Shown here piece by piece: positions 44,574 to 54,599 of a stretch of DNA of 64,000 nt; position 1 is the first letter of the stretch; each line of letters starts with the position of its first letter. Under the pieces are notes generated by a model that saw only the letters and a list, made by a program, of their open reading frames with translations, did not search any database and was not told where the DNA came from. The position numbers and the translations under genes were made by a program. Origin of the DNA: Pseudoalteromonas sp. S2755 (GTDB lineage Bacteria; Pseudomonadota; Gammaproteobacteria; Enterobacterales; Alteromonadaceae); the NCBI RefSeq assembly GCF_005886535.1, contig NZ_PNDS01000055.1, positions 49,349-113,348 on the forward strand, written 5' to 3'.

Positions 44574-45815
44574 ATGAAAAACACAAATACGGCGTTGCGC
44601 ACTCACACTTATGGTTTGCTCGTTTTTATCTCACTTGCAGCAAGTGGTTTAGCGCACGCATCAGCGATACTTGAAGCCACCTATACCTCAGGTATTAATA
44701 ATGGCTGGCAAAAAGTTGAAAGATGGCGAGATAACTCAGGGCATATTGGCAATGAAAGCTTTCCTGCCGACGGCCGTGGCGATCAATCAGGTCAGCGCGC
44801 TACTTTCTTTGCATCTAGCCAACCCAGCTCTGCGCAGTTTCTGCTTTATCATGCGCCGGGTTGGGATAGTAACAGCCGCCAAACACCGGTGTTGCTGATC
44901 CACGGTGCCAATCAAAATGCCGATTTGGCTTGGGCAAATCCAAACGAGGCCGGTAGTTACGGCTGTGGTCGACAAAACTGCCCTTCGCAAGGCTTAATGC
45001 AAGCGCTTGCCAATGATAATTATAAAGTTTTTGCCTTAAATCTGGCGCATAAAAATGGCGATGGCTTTATCTGGGCGGAGCAGATAGCTAATGCCATCGC
45101 TCAGGTTAAAAATAAGACGGGTGCAACGCAAGTCGATTTAGTCACTTGGTCAAAAAGCGCGTTTAATGCCCGTATGTATATTTCTTCTTTGACTAATGCT
45201 TGGAGCACTAGATTCAAAAGTGACGTACGCAAACTGGTGATGCTCGGTGCCCCCAACAACGGCATTGATTGGTCATTTCGTCACGGTGTTAATCATACCT
45301 ATGGTGCTTATTCGCAATGTGGCGGCAGCATAAATGGGCCTACTGCGCATGATCAGATATTATGTTTTGGCCTATGGTATTCAAGTTCTGAGTGGGTTTA
45401 CGACTCGCCTTACTTTCCCGGCTCTGCGCAGATGCTAAAAGCACTAGATGATAAATATGCACTACCCACCACAGAGCAAGATTGGTATACCACTTACTAC
45501 GGTGGCTTAGGGTTTGTGAGCAAAGGCCGAGGTATCGCAGCGTTTACGATCAACTCACTAGTAGACCAAGTTCGTAGCGCTGGCACCGACAGCAGCGTTC
45601 AAGTTTATAATCTTTGCGGCGATCAGGCCGATATGGCATTTATTCACAATGAGCATACCGGCCCTTCCGATGGCGTTGTATTTATCAGTAGCTGCATCGA
45701 CAGCACGGGAATAAGTAACTTGGCGGGCTCAGCGGTTGTGACCACCAATCACCTAGAGCTTGGCTGGGAACCCAGTGCAATCAACCAAATCAAAAATTGG
45801 TTAAGTGCACCCTAG
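44574..45815 (+). CDS. Secreted lipase-like alpha/beta-hydrolase
   Basis: 413 aa. A signal peptide ends near LAHASA (30). LLIHGANQNADLAW is the oxyanion segment; the nucleophile elbow reads VTWSKSA, a WSxS variant of the GxSxG lipase box; GPSDGVV holds a likely acid and TTNHLELGW the likely His. Eight cysteines suggest disulfides in an exported enzyme. This resembles Lipase_2/PHA-depolymerase-like enzymes. It sits between a cytoplasmic esterase and an AraC regulator and could release the compound that the receptor takes up. Confidence 0.8.
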   Translation: MKNTNTALRTHTYGLLVFISLAASGLAHASAILEATYTSGINNGWQKVERWRDNSGHIGNESFPADGRGDQSGQRATFFASSQPSSAQFLLYHAPGWDSNSRQTPVLLIHGANQNADLAWANPNEAGSYGCGRQNCPSQGLMQALANDNYKVFALNLAHKNGDGFIWAEQIANAIAQVKNKTGATQVDLVTWSKSAFNARMYISSLTNAWSTRFKSDVRKLVMLGAPNNGIDWSFRHGVNHTYGAYSQCGGSINGPTAHDQILCFGLWYSSSEWVYDSPYFPGSAQMLKALDDKYALPTTEQDWYTTYYGGLGFVSKGRGIAAFTINSLVDQVRSAGTDSSVQVYNLCGDQADMAFIHNEHTGPSDGVVFISSCIDSTGISNLAGSAVVTTNHLELGWEPSAINQIKNWLSAP

Positions 45816-45936
45816 CAGCCCCCTCTGCGGGAGGTGACAAAATACTGCACTAAAGTTGCAACGCAAAACTATTGCTATCTTGAGTTGATGTTGATTAACT
45901 GAATTGTTGAGAGTGACAGGATGAGCTTACGTATTT

Positions 45937-46953
45937 ATGTCAAACACCGCCATTGCACCTTGCTACGTGCAATTGATGCAGCACACACTCACCGCAGCAA
46001 AACTGGAATTTGCTGCGGTCGCGCAGTATTTGGCTATCAATAAAGCCATTGACGCCCTAGATGCCATTGAGTTTATGCGCGTGATGGAACACTGTGCTGT
46101 CGAGCTCAATGACGAAAGCCTAAACCTTAACCGTAAAAAGCTTCTGCCTGGCACCAACGAATTTGTATTCAATAGTCTGCGCCATTGCCGTACCATTACT
46201 CAGCTATTACAAGAGCTTGCCCGTGGCTATAACTTTATCCATGCGGGAACTTACAATTTTTGTGAGGTATCTCACACTCAAGTGAGTTACATAATTGATG
46301 ATGCAGCCTTTGACTACGCCACGGCCGCTGACGCACAATTTTCTCGCTGTATGTTAGATAGCATGCTGGTATTGATCCACGGCTTGGTAAAATACGTGTG
46401 CGCCGAAACCACCCAAGTTCAACTCACACAAGTACAGACCAAAAGTGACTCAAGCTCGCTGCTAAATTCGGTTATCACCCACATTCCCATCAAACCCTTA
46501 AGTAATCGCTACTTACTCACCTACCAATACCAAGAAACGGATCAATCATTAGATTTAGCAAAGCTAGAGCATCTTACGCTCAGCACCATTTACCATTCAC
46601 TAGCAAACACGCTCCATCACCAGCAGTCGATTAACGACCATGCTAACTTGCTTGATAGAGTCTATAGTGAACTTAACGCGGGAATATTGTGCCAAGAACA
46701 AATAGCCGACAAGCTCAATATCAGTCCAGCAACATTAAGACGAAGGCTCGCTGAGTATCAAACCAATTTTAGGCAACTAAAAAACAACGTACAGAACAAG
46801 CAAGCCAAACTGCGACTCACTCAAGGTAGTAGTTTGTATGAGGTGGCGCACACGCTGCAGTTTTCAGATGAGCGTAGCTTTATTCGTGCGTTTAAGTCAT
46901 GGAACGGCGTAACGCCTATGCAATTTCTGAAAGATCTGAGCTCAAAATCCTAG
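45937..46953 (+). CDS. AraC-family regulator with arabinose-binding-like N-terminal domain
   Basis: 338 aa. The N-terminal two thirds match the OruR/ArgR-type ligand domain (MEHCAVELNDESLNL near 45, ELARGYNFIHAGTYNF). The C-terminal ~100 residues hold two helix-turn-helix units (QEQIADKLNISPATLRRRLAEY and YEVAHTLQFSDERSFIRAFKSW). It is encoded 121 bp after the lipase-like gene and presumably controls the receptor/hydrolase genes in response to the imported compound. Confidence 0.9.
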   Translation: MSNTAIAPCYVQLMQHTLTAAKLEFAAVAQYLAINKAIDALDAIEFMRVMEHCAVELNDESLNLNRKKLLPGTNEFVFNSLRHCRTITQLLQELARGYNFIHAGTYNFCEVSHTQVSYIIDDAAFDYATAADAQFSRCMLDSMLVLIHGLVKYVCAETTQVQLTQVQTKSDSSSLLNSVITHIPIKPLSNRYLLTYQYQETDQSLDLAKLEHLTLSTIYHSLANTLHHQQSINDHANLLDRVYSELNAGILCQEQIADKLNISPATLRRRLAEYQTNFRQLKNNVQNKQAKLRLTQGSSLYEVAHTLQFSDERSFIRAFKSWNGVTPMQFLKDLSSKS

Positions 46954-47081
46954 CGACTTAATTTTGTTCAGAGCTGCTAATTACAACTTATGTAAAAGTT
47001 GACGTTAAACAAAGCAAAGCACAACAAAAGTGATATTGTGCAACAAGCAAACAGAGTAAAAATGTAATACGTGGAAGGGAT

Positions 47082-48707
47082 ATGGAAACACTTCAACTTG
47101 CAGGAACGCTACTCGGCGGTTTGGGGATATTTTTAGTTGCGATAAGCATGATGACAGACGGCCTAAAATTAGCAGCCGGTTCGTCGCTGCGTCGAGTACT
47201 TGGAGTGTGGACCAAAACCCCTCAGCGCGGTATTGCTTCTGGCTTTTGCATGACAGCCTTAGTGCAATCATCCAGCGCGGTTACTGTGGCCTCTTTGGGC
47301 TTTGTGAATGCGGGTCTTATCAGCATGCATCAGGCGCTTGGTATCGTCTATGGCGCCAATGTTGGCACCACCATCACTGGCTGGTTAGTGGCCGCGGTTG
47401 GATTTAAATTTAATATCCAAGCTATCGCACTCCCCTTGATTGGTATTGGCGCCTTGATGAAGTTGCTACTACCTCGCTCACGACTAGCGTCAGCAGGCAT
47501 GGCTTTGGTTGGTTTTGGGCTATTTTTTATCGGCATTGATATTCTCAAAGGCGCGTTTGAGCATATTGTCGCTGCTTTTGATTTAAGCCAATTTACCGCA
47601 GAGGGAATAAGCGGCATGTTGACCTTTTTGCTGGTGGGCATGGTGATGACAACCCTCACTCAATCTTCCAGTGCTTCCATCGCCTTGACCATTACCGCCG
47701 CTGCTAGTGGTATGATTGGATTATATGCCGCAGGCGCAATGGTTATCGGCGCAAACGTCGGTACCACATCAACATCTATTTTGGCATCCATTGGCGCAAC
47801 AGCTAATGCCAAACGCGTTGCGGCGGCTCAGGTGATATTTAATGTGTTCACCGCGGTCGTCGCTTTCGCGGTATTACCTGTGCTGTTTTATCTCATCAAC
47901 TATTTTACCGCGCTTTTCGGCGTCACTGCTGATCCCGCCTTGTCATTGGCACTTTTTCATACTTTGTTTAATATTTTGGGTGTGCTACTCATCTTTCCAC
48001 TTAATGACAGGCTCGCTGACTTTTTAATGAAACGCTTTTGCAGTGCCGAGGAAACGGCTTCGAGGCCACGCTTTTTGGATAATACCATCGCTCAAACGCC
48101 TGAACTTGCAATCAATGCGTTATTGCTTGAGTCCAAACTCGTTGCAGATAAGGTGTTAGCCCAGTTTGATAAATGCCTACTCCCGACCGATAAACTCGGG
48201 ATTGAACAGGCACTCCATGCAATCCAATCACTGTGTCAGCAGATTAGCCTTTTTATTGTGTCGGTAGAGCAATCCGCATTATCATCACAGACCACCTCAC
48301 TACTCGCTAAACTCATGCGTATTGAGCAGTATTTGTTTACTTGTAGTCACTGTGTAGAACAATTAACGGAACACGCTCCATATAAGCAACTCGCAGAGCA
48401 TCATGACTTACATGCACAATTGAATGAATACCAAGCCCAGCTTAGCCACTTTATGAAAACCAGTTTACATGAGCAAAGCATAACACCTGCCGAACTATCG
48501 TCGGCGCAAGAAGAATTGCAACGTTTACATGACGATGTGAAAGATGACTTAATTCTAGCAGGTACTCACGCGTCACTAGCGATAGATAAGATGGTAAGCA
48601 ATATCAATACACTAGCGGAAATGTGGCAACTTTCACAGCAGTGGCATAAAGCGATGTTGCTGATCCACGCCATTGAAGCGCAGCTCTCTCCATCACAAGC
48701 AGATTAA
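47082..48707 (+). CDS. Na/Pi cotransporter family protein (NptA/YjbB-like)
   Basis: 541 aa with two inverted Na_Pi_cotrans repeats, each with the QSSS signature (Gln62-SSS in ALVQSSSAVT and Gln194-SSS in TLTQSSSAS). About eight to nine membrane helices end near 320, and a helical cytoplasmic PhoU-like region (about 340-535) follows. Family members move phosphate with sodium. GGAAGGG precedes the ATG. Monocistronic. Confidence 0.92.
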   Translation: METLQLAGTLLGGLGIFLVAISMMTDGLKLAAGSSLRRVLGVWTKTPQRGIASGFCMTALVQSSSAVTVASLGFVNAGLISMHQALGIVYGANVGTTITGWLVAAVGFKFNIQAIALPLIGIGALMKLLLPRSRLASAGMALVGFGLFFIGIDILKGAFEHIVAAFDLSQFTAEGISGMLTFLLVGMVMTTLTQSSSASIALTITAAASGMIGLYAAGAMVIGANVGTTSTSILASIGATANAKRVAAAQVIFNVFTAVVAFAVLPVLFYLINYFTALFGVTADPALSLALFHTLFNILGVLLIFPLNDRLADFLMKRFCSAEETASRPRFLDNTIAQTPELAINALLLESKLVADKVLAQFDKCLLPTDKLGIEQALHAIQSLCQQISLFIVSVEQSALSSQTTSLLAKLMRIEQYLFTCSHCVEQLTEHAPYKQLAEHHDLHAQLNEYQAQLSHFMKTSLHEQSITPAELSSAQEELQRLHDDVKDDLILAGTHASLAIDKMVSNINTLAEMWQLSQQWHKAMLLIHAIEAQLSPSQAD

Positions 48708-48813
48708 GTGTGAATCAATGTAAGCAAATTGCGCTTTTTTAATCAGCGCACATTCCTATTTTGACGACTTGGTGATAAAACGTAATAAACAACTACAAAA
48801 TAGGGACTAAGTT

Positions 48814-50889
48814 TTGAGAAAAAAAATTACTAATATTGCGACACTATGTATGCTAACAGCCATTGCTGGTAAATCTATAGCATTAGAAAAGGATCCATAC
48901 CTATGGCTTGAAGAGATTGAAGGCAAACAAGCGCTAGAGTGGGTAACGGCACAGAACGATAGCTCACTAAAACAACTCAAAAGCCACAGCCAATATAATC
49001 ATATCTTTCAAAATACATTAGATATTATCAATGATCGGTCTCGTATTCCTTACGCAACTGAACGTGCAGGTTATTACTATAATTTCTGGAGAGATGCGGA
49101 TCATGTAAGAGGCATATACCGCAGAACAACGCTTGAAGAGTATAAAAAAGCGGACCCTAAGTGGGAAACCATTCTCGACTTAGATGCGCTAGCAAAAGCT
49201 GAAGACGAAAACTGGGTTTATGGCGGAATGAACTGTCACTATCCAAAGTATGAACGCTGTTTGGTATATCTATCGCGTGGTGGTGCTGATGCAAAAGTCG
49301 TGAGAGAGTTCGACATTCCAAGCAAATCTTTTGTAAAAAATGGATTTTATTTACCTGAAGCAAAAACCTCAGTATCTTGGTTCAACGAGAATTCAATATT
49401 TGTTGCAACAGATTTTGGAGAAGGATCATTAACTGACTCAGGTTATGCTGGAACGGTTAAAGTGTGGAAGCGCGGTACGCTACTGGACGACGCTAAAACA
49501 GTCTATCAGGCAAATAAAAGCTCTATCAGTGCCGGAGGCTTTACGGTATATGATCAAGGCAACACAAATCACTTTCTATACGATTCTACAAGCTTTTATA
49601 CTCGCAATGTCTATAAACTCGAAGGTGATAAGCAGATAAAAATTCCAATGCCTAGCGACGCGAGCCTCCTCGGGTTAAACAATGGCATGCTCTTTATCCA
49701 GCTAAAATCTGCTTGGAAGGATTTTTCACAAGCAGAAGTAATATATGCCAACATTAACGATTTGGATTCTAAAAATATCCAGTTTACAAGCTTAATTAAG
49801 CCAACAGCAAATCGTTCAATAGAGGATTTGAGTTTTACCAAATCAGCGATACTAGTTACGGTATTAGATGATGTAAAGAATAAGGTTTTCCGCTATATGC
49901 CTAAAGCTAATGGGCAGTGGAAAATAGACCAAGTAAACTTTCCTGATACCGGTTCATTATCCGTTTTTGATACTGATCCCAACAGAGATGACTTTTTTGT
50001 CACCTACACGGACTTTTTATCACCGACCAGCCTTTACTTAGTAGATGGTAAATCACTTGGAATAACAAAGCTTAAAGGGAATAAATCACATTTCGATGAT
50101 GATAAGTTCGTTACCCAGCAAAAATTTGCGACATCAAAAGACGGTACAAAAGTGCCTTACTTTATTGTTCATCAGAAAGATATCAAGTTAGATGGTAGCA
50201 ACCCTACTTTATTATATGCCTATGGCGGCTTTGAAGTTTCTATGCAGCCATACTACTCGGCTTCCACTGGTAAAAATTGGTTAGAACAAGGCGGTGTTTA
50301 TGTGCTTGCGAATATTCGTGGCGGCGGTGAATATGGACCAAGCTGGCACCAAGCAGCACTAAAAGAAAATCGCCACAAGGCGTATGAAGACTTTGAAGCC
50401 GTAGCAGAACAGCTGATAGCTGACAAAGTAACCAAACCTCAACATTTAGGTATTAAAGGCGGTAGTAACGGCGGCTTGCTAGTGGGCGCCGCTTTCACTC
50501 GCAGACCTGAACTTTACAACGCCGTTATTTGCCAAGTGCCATTACTCGATATGAAGCGTTTTAATAAGCTACTTGCTGGCGCAAGTTGGATGGGCGAATA
50601 TGGTAATCCAGATATTCCTGAAGAGTGGGAATACATTAAAGCGTACTCGCCTTACCATAACCTAAGTAAAGACAAACAATATCCAAAAGTATTTTTCACA
50701 ACCTCAACCCGAGATGACCGCGTTCACCCAGGCCATGCACGTAAAATGGTTGCTAAAATGAAAGATATGGGATTTGAAGTTCTGTATTTTGAGAATACCG
50801 AAGGTGGCCATGCAGGCGCTGCAAACAATGAACAGCGAGCGATGGTAAATAGCCTTGAGTTTGTTTACCTCATGGACAGACTCAAGTAG
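48814..50889 (+). CDS. Prolyl oligopeptidase (S9A family)
   Basis: 691 aa from a TTG with AGGGA upstream. A signal-like N-terminus (about 1-25) suggests periplasmic location. The N-terminal propeller opens with DPYLWLEEIEG. The catalytic triad is Ser551 in GGSNGG, Asp634 in TRDDRVHP and His666 in EGGHAGA. It cleaves small proline-containing peptides. A perfect 13-bp terminator follows at 50915-50945. Confidence 0.93.
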   Translation: MRKKITNIATLCMLTAIAGKSIALEKDPYLWLEEIEGKQALEWVTAQNDSSLKQLKSHSQYNHIFQNTLDIINDRSRIPYATERAGYYYNFWRDADHVRGIYRRTTLEEYKKADPKWETILDLDALAKAEDENWVYGGMNCHYPKYERCLVYLSRGGADAKVVREFDIPSKSFVKNGFYLPEAKTSVSWFNENSIFVATDFGEGSLTDSGYAGTVKVWKRGTLLDDAKTVYQANKSSISAGGFTVYDQGNTNHFLYDSTSFYTRNVYKLEGDKQIKIPMPSDASLLGLNNGMLFIQLKSAWKDFSQAEVIYANINDLDSKNIQFTSLIKPTANRSIEDLSFTKSAILVTVLDDVKNKVFRYMPKANGQWKIDQVNFPDTGSLSVFDTDPNRDDFFVTYTDFLSPTSLYLVDGKSLGITKLKGNKSHFDDDKFVTQQKFATSKDGTKVPYFIVHQKDIKLDGSNPTLLYAYGGFEVSMQPYYSASTGKNWLEQGGVYVLANIRGGGEYGPSWHQAALKENRHKAYEDFEAVAEQLIADKVTKPQHLGIKGGSNGGLLVGAAFTRRPELYNAVICQVPLLDMKRFNKLLAGASWMGEYGNPDIPEEWEYIKAYSPYHNLSKDKQYPKVFFTTSTRDDRVHPGHARKMVAKMKDMGFEVLYFENTEGGHAGAANNEQRAMVNSLEFVYLMDRLK

Positions 50890-50914
50890 CTTTAAATTTA
50901 TTGTCTAGTTTGTT

Positions 50915-50945
50915 AAAAGCGCTCAATTTCATATTGAGCGCTTTT
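50915..50945 (+). terminator. Rho-independent terminator after the prolyl oligopeptidase gene
   Basis: AAAAGCGCTCAAT (50915-50927) and ATTGAGCGCTTTT (50933-50945) form a perfect 13-bp stem with a 5-base loop; the 3' arm ends in T's. The symmetric A/T ends could serve both strands. Confidence 0.85.
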
Positions 50946-51185
50946 CTTATTTCACCTCTCGGAAAAGCTAAGGTACTGAGATCCAAGCAACGCCGGCATC
51001 CAGTGAAATCTCAATATAAACTACATGTTTCTTTTAAAAGTGGGCGCACCTCTATTCAAGGCCAATAAACGCCACATCAAACACTTTGTTTAAACTTGAA
51101 CCTGCTTGTTTGAGGTAATGTTTATATCGTTGATATTTTCAGCCTTAGAAGGTAATACAGGAAAGCACATGCATAAGCGGTGCAA

Positions 51186-51443
51186 TCAGTGAGAGCTGAA
51201 ACTTGACCTGCTTACTCGTGCGACAGATTGTGTGTCCGCTTTAAGCTGTATAACTAGCTTCTGATAAATTATAGGAGCGGCGCCATCGTGTGGTGAGTTG
51301 ACAAACTCATCCACACTACCATTTTCTATTTTAAATTCACCTAAACTTGAAACCGAAATATCAAACAAGGATTTGGCGATCACCGCCATATAGACCAATA
51401 CTGTCGCTATTACCCCACTAACCCTACTGCTGATACTGCGCAT
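51186..51443 (-). CDS. Small protein with N-terminal membrane helix (85 aa)
   Basis: ATG at 51443, preceded by GGAAAAAG. A hydrophobic helix (about 9-26, VSGVIATVLVYMAVIAKS) anchors or exports it; the rest is polar and beta-like. No family recognised. It is isolated, with about 300 bp to the peroxidase-free side and 200 bp to the acyltransferase; could be a spurious frame. Confidence 0.4.
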   Translation of the reverse strand: MRSISSRVSGVIATVLVYMAVIAKSLFDISVSSLGEFKIENGSVDEFVNSPHDGAAPIIYQKLVIQLKADTQSVARVSRSSFSSH

Positions 51444-51643
51444 TTTGATTCTTTTTCCAGCAGTATAAGTTTCTATTTTGAGTCCAAATCAGGCTAAAAG
51501 TAAAATCGCTCTTCCACTTTATGTGTTATCTAAGTGTTCTCATACCAACGACTCAGCCTGAAGAGTCGCTTTTCTTCAATATTTTATTGGGCAAGAAAAT
51601 ATAGTATAACCAACTGACAAGTATCTAGTACAGGGACAATGGG

Positions 51644-52822
51644 ATGCACAGTAACGCGCGCTTTCATTATATTGATAATATGCGAGGCTTAGCACTATTG
51701 CTTGGCGTTGTTTTTCATGCGGCCTTGGCGCACGGCCCTTATTTTCATAACCTTTGGATCAGTGTCGATCCAAACAAAAATGTCTTTTTTAACTACCTCG
51801 CCATGTGGACGCACCTATTCAGGATGCCACTATTTTTTATCATCGCCGGCTTTTGTGCCGCCCTGCTTATTCAAAAACGAGGTGGTAACGCTTATATTCA
51901 AAACAGGTTAAAACGGCTACTCATTCCCTTTATTATTTTTCTACCGCTCACCTTGTTGGTGTTATTACATGCGATGCATTGGGGCAGCAGCGTTGCCAGC
52001 ACCCCACCACCGTTATTTAATGTTATGCAACAGATAAAAGAGCCTCAGGTGACAAGCATGCATCTATGGTTTTTATGGTATTTAAGCCAGTTCTGTGTGT
52101 TATTTTGGCTGCTACACAAGTTTCCACAGTTTTATCAACACATCCTTGATACCGTTGTTAAACCAATCTTTTTATGTGCCGTGTTACCGCTTATTGTCAT
52201 CGTATCTATGGTCAATTTGATGGTGCCATTTCCAGCTCCTGATAAACTGCAACCTCATTGGTGGGCTTACGGGTTTTATGGCTCTTTGTTTTTGTTGGGT
52301 GCAGGACTATTTCATCATCATGGAGTGGTAACTCGCTACTCAAAGCGATTCAACTGGTTATTAATTATTGCCTGCACTTCATTGGTTGTATACTTTTACT
52401 TTTTGCCGCCACCACCGTCGCTTGAAAAAGTTATAATCGCGGTTAAAACAGGCGACGCAACGCCTGAAAAAATCAATTTGATCAGCGTTGTAGTTCAAAC
52501 CATCGCCATCCTCAGCTGGACAGCTGTCGCTTACTTAGCGGGGTTCAAATGGTTGAGTCGATTTAACAAACAAAATCGCTATATCTCAGATACCTCCTAT
52601 TGGATTTATCTCATCCATATTCCTGTACTTATGTATATTCAATTTCCTCTTACGAACATGAAGGTATCTGCCTTCATCAAGTTTATTATTGCTCTATCTC
52701 TGACGGTGACGATAGGCATTATTAGCTACCATTATTTGGTTAGAAATACGGTGATTGGTATTTTATTAAACGGCAGAAAAGCCAAGCCAAAAAATGAAAA
52801 ATCAGACATATTGACGGAGTGA
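51644..52822 (+). CDS. Acyltransferase-3 family membrane protein (OpgC/MdoC-like)
   Basis: 392 aa with about ten membrane helices. HYIDNMRGLALLLGVVFHAAL at the start is the family signature (Arg-Gly and a catalytic His), followed by FRMPLFFIIAGFCAALL and HLWFLWYL. OpgC-type relatives succinylate periplasmic glucans; the acceptor here is unknown. A palindrome at 52850-52870 follows. Confidence 0.85.
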   Translation: MHSNARFHYIDNMRGLALLLGVVFHAALAHGPYFHNLWISVDPNKNVFFNYLAMWTHLFRMPLFFIIAGFCAALLIQKRGGNAYIQNRLKRLLIPFIIFLPLTLLVLLHAMHWGSSVASTPPPLFNVMQQIKEPQVTSMHLWFLWYLSQFCVLFWLLHKFPQFYQHILDTVVKPIFLCAVLPLIVIVSMVNLMVPFPAPDKLQPHWWAYGFYGSLFLLGAGLFHHHGVVTRYSKRFNWLLIIACTSLVVYFYFLPPPPSLEKVIIAVKTGDATPEKINLISVVVQTIAILSWTAVAYLAGFKWLSRFNKQNRYISDTSYWIYLIHIPVLMYIQFPLTNMKVSAFIKFIIALSLTVTIGIISYHYLVRNTVIGILLNGRKAKPKNEKSDILTE

Positions 52823-52849
52823 TCTGTAGTAGAGGGAATCGCATGCAAA

Positions 52850-52870
52850 AGCCAGAGCAAAGCTCTGGCT
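52850..52870. terminator. Bidirectional terminator
   Basis: AGCCAGAGC (52850-52858) and GCTCTGGCT (52862-52870) form a perfect 9-bp stem with an AAA loop. In the minus direction it is followed by TTTT, fitting the end of the glutathione-transferase operon; it also lies just after the acyltransferase gene. Confidence 0.7.
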
Positions 52871-52880
52871 ATGAAAGCAA

Positions 52881-53489
52881 CTAGCCGTAGCTTCGTGCAG
52901 CTTGATATGCACCGCGAGCTTGCACTTTTTCAAGGTAAGCTTTTATATTGCCACGCGTTGTGAGCAAACCGACTTTATCTGCAATTTCTAGCATCACCGT
53001 CATCATAATATCGGCGGCGGTAAAGTCGTTGCCAGCAAAATAGCTTTGCTTAGCAAGTGTGGCATCTATGTAAGAAAAGTCGACATTTACTTCTTTAGCA
53101 ATATAGCCATCCATTGGTTTATCGCCTGTACGCTGCTCCATCTTCATCATCAAAGACGCGATCACCGGCAGCGCCAATGACCCCTCAGCAAAGTGCAACC
53201 ATTCTTGATATTGATAGTACTCAGGTGTCCCCACATCTGGTCGCAAACTACTCTTTTCCGCTTTATCTAGCAGATATTCCATGATGGCTCCAGACTCACA
53301 TAAGACTAGGCTGTCATCGACCAACACGGGGGCTTTTCCAAGTGGATGCACCTTTTTAAGACTTTCAGGCGCAAGGCGCGTTTCAGAGTTTCGCTCGTGC
53401 TCCACAAGCTCATAAGGCATGTTGAGTTCATATAAAAGCCAAAGCACTCTTGTCGAGCGTGACTCGTTTAAGTGGTGAACAGTTAACAT
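52881..53489 (-). CDS. Glutathione S-transferase
   Basis: 202 aa. The thioredoxin-like N-terminal domain (LNESRSTRVLWLLYELNMPYELV; a PLGKAPVLVDDSLVLCESGAIMEYL cis-Pro and Glu-Ser segment) and the helical C-terminal domain (FAGNDFTAADIMMTVML) are complete. Ser/Tyr catalysis is suggested by NESRS. It detoxifies electrophiles. The gene is third in a LysR-linked operon (DJ-1/PfpI, reductase, GST) transcribed from the divergent promoter. Confidence 0.92.
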   Translation of the reverse strand: MLTVHHLNESRSTRVLWLLYELNMPYELVEHERNSETRLAPESLKKVHPLGKAPVLVDDSLVLCESGAIMEYLLDKAEKSSLRPDVGTPEYYQYQEWLHFAEGSLALPVIASLMMKMEQRTGDKPMDGYIAKEVNVDFSYIDATLAKQSYFAGNDFTAADIMMTVMLEIADKVGLLTTRGNIKAYLEKVQARGAYQAARSYG

Positions 53490-53513
53490 CGATTTATCCT
53501 TCCTAAAATTTAG

Positions 53514-54575
53514 TTATGCCAGCTCGTCTGGACCCAAGCGCACAACAAGCTTGCCAAAGTTTTTACCTTCTAGTAAGCCAATGAACGCCTCAACAGCATT
53601 ATCCATACCCTCAACTAGGTGCTCTTTGTATTTAATCTTGCCCGCGTTTAACCATGGTTGCATCGCTTCGCTAAACTCGTTGTATCTATGCCCATAATCA
53701 TCGAATACAATAAAGCCTTGCATTTTCACTCGCTTAGTAAGCAGTGTCGCCATCAACATAGACATACGATCAGGTCCTGGTGGCAATTCAGTGGCATTAT
53801 ACTGAGAGATCAACCCACAAAGTGGGATCCGAGCACTTGAGTTAAGCAATGGCATAACCGCATCGAACACCTTACCACCCACATTTTCAAAATAGACGTC
53901 GATACCAGATGGGCAAGCCTGAGCTAACTGCTCTGCGAGATCATCCTTACGATGATCAAGGCAGACATCAAAACCAAGTGTCTCGGTAGCGTAACTGCAT
54001 TTTTCGGCGCCGCCAGCGATGCCTATTACTTTACAGCCTTGCAGTTTTGCTATTTGTCCAACAAGGCTACCTACAGCACCTGTTGCTGCGGCAACCACTA
54101 CTGTTTCTCCAGCTTTTGGCTGACCGATATCCATCAATCCCATGTAGGCAGTAAGGCCTGGCATCCCTAACACGCCCAAGCTATATGATGGGTTGGGTAA
54201 ATTGCTATCTAGCTTAAGTAAGCCAGTGCCATCCGAAACGCTATAGTCTTGCCAGCCACTCATCGCGAGTACCCAGTCACCTTGGGTAAATTTAGGGTTA
54301 TTCGATTCTTCGACTCGGCATACCGTACCACCCACCATCACTTCGCCGATAGCAACCGGATCTGCATAGGATTTTGCGTCGCTCATACGGCCACGCATGT
54401 AAGGATCTAACGACAAAAAGACGGTGCGAAGGAGCACCTCACCCTCTTTTGGCGTTGGGATCTGTGCTTCTTCATAATTGAAATTTTCTTGCGTTGGTGC
54501 ACCATGTGGGCGCGACGCCAAGGTAATGCGACGATTCGTTTGTGCGTTTTGAGCTTGGTTTATTGCGTTACTCAT
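53514..54575 (-). CDS. NADP-dependent medium-chain reductase (CurA/leukotriene-B4-type)
   Basis: 353 aa. LDPYMRGRM (56-64) and the NADPH site AATGAVGS (163-170) mark the zinc-free enoyl/alkenal reductase subgroup that includes CurA and prostaglandin/alkenal reductases. It likely reduces reactive alpha,beta-unsaturated carbonyls. AAAGGAAT precedes the ATG. It lies 24 bp from the PfpI-like gene and from the GST gene. Confidence 0.92.
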   Translation of the reverse strand: MSNAINQAQNAQTNRRITLASRPHGAPTQENFNYEEAQIPTPKEGEVLLRTVFLSLDPYMRGRMSDAKSYADPVAIGEVMVGGTVCRVEESNNPKFTQGDWVLAMSGWQDYSVSDGTGLLKLDSNLPNPSYSLGVLGMPGLTAYMGLMDIGQPKAGETVVVAAATGAVGSLVGQIAKLQGCKVIGIAGGAEKCSYATETLGFDVCLDHRKDDLAEQLAQACPSGIDVYFENVGGKVFDAVMPLLNSSARIPLCGLISQYNATELPPGPDRMSMLMATLLTKRVKMQGFIVFDDYGHRYNEFSEAMQPWLNAGKIKYKEHLVEGMDNAVEAFIGLLEGKNFGKLVVRLGPDELA

Positions 54576-54599
54576 GATTTATTCCTTTTAATAAGCAGG

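Noticed and set aside
48740..48765. Possible terminator after the Na/Pi gene (TGCGC...GCGCA)
   Set aside because: Only five pairs, with the T's in the loop; too weak.
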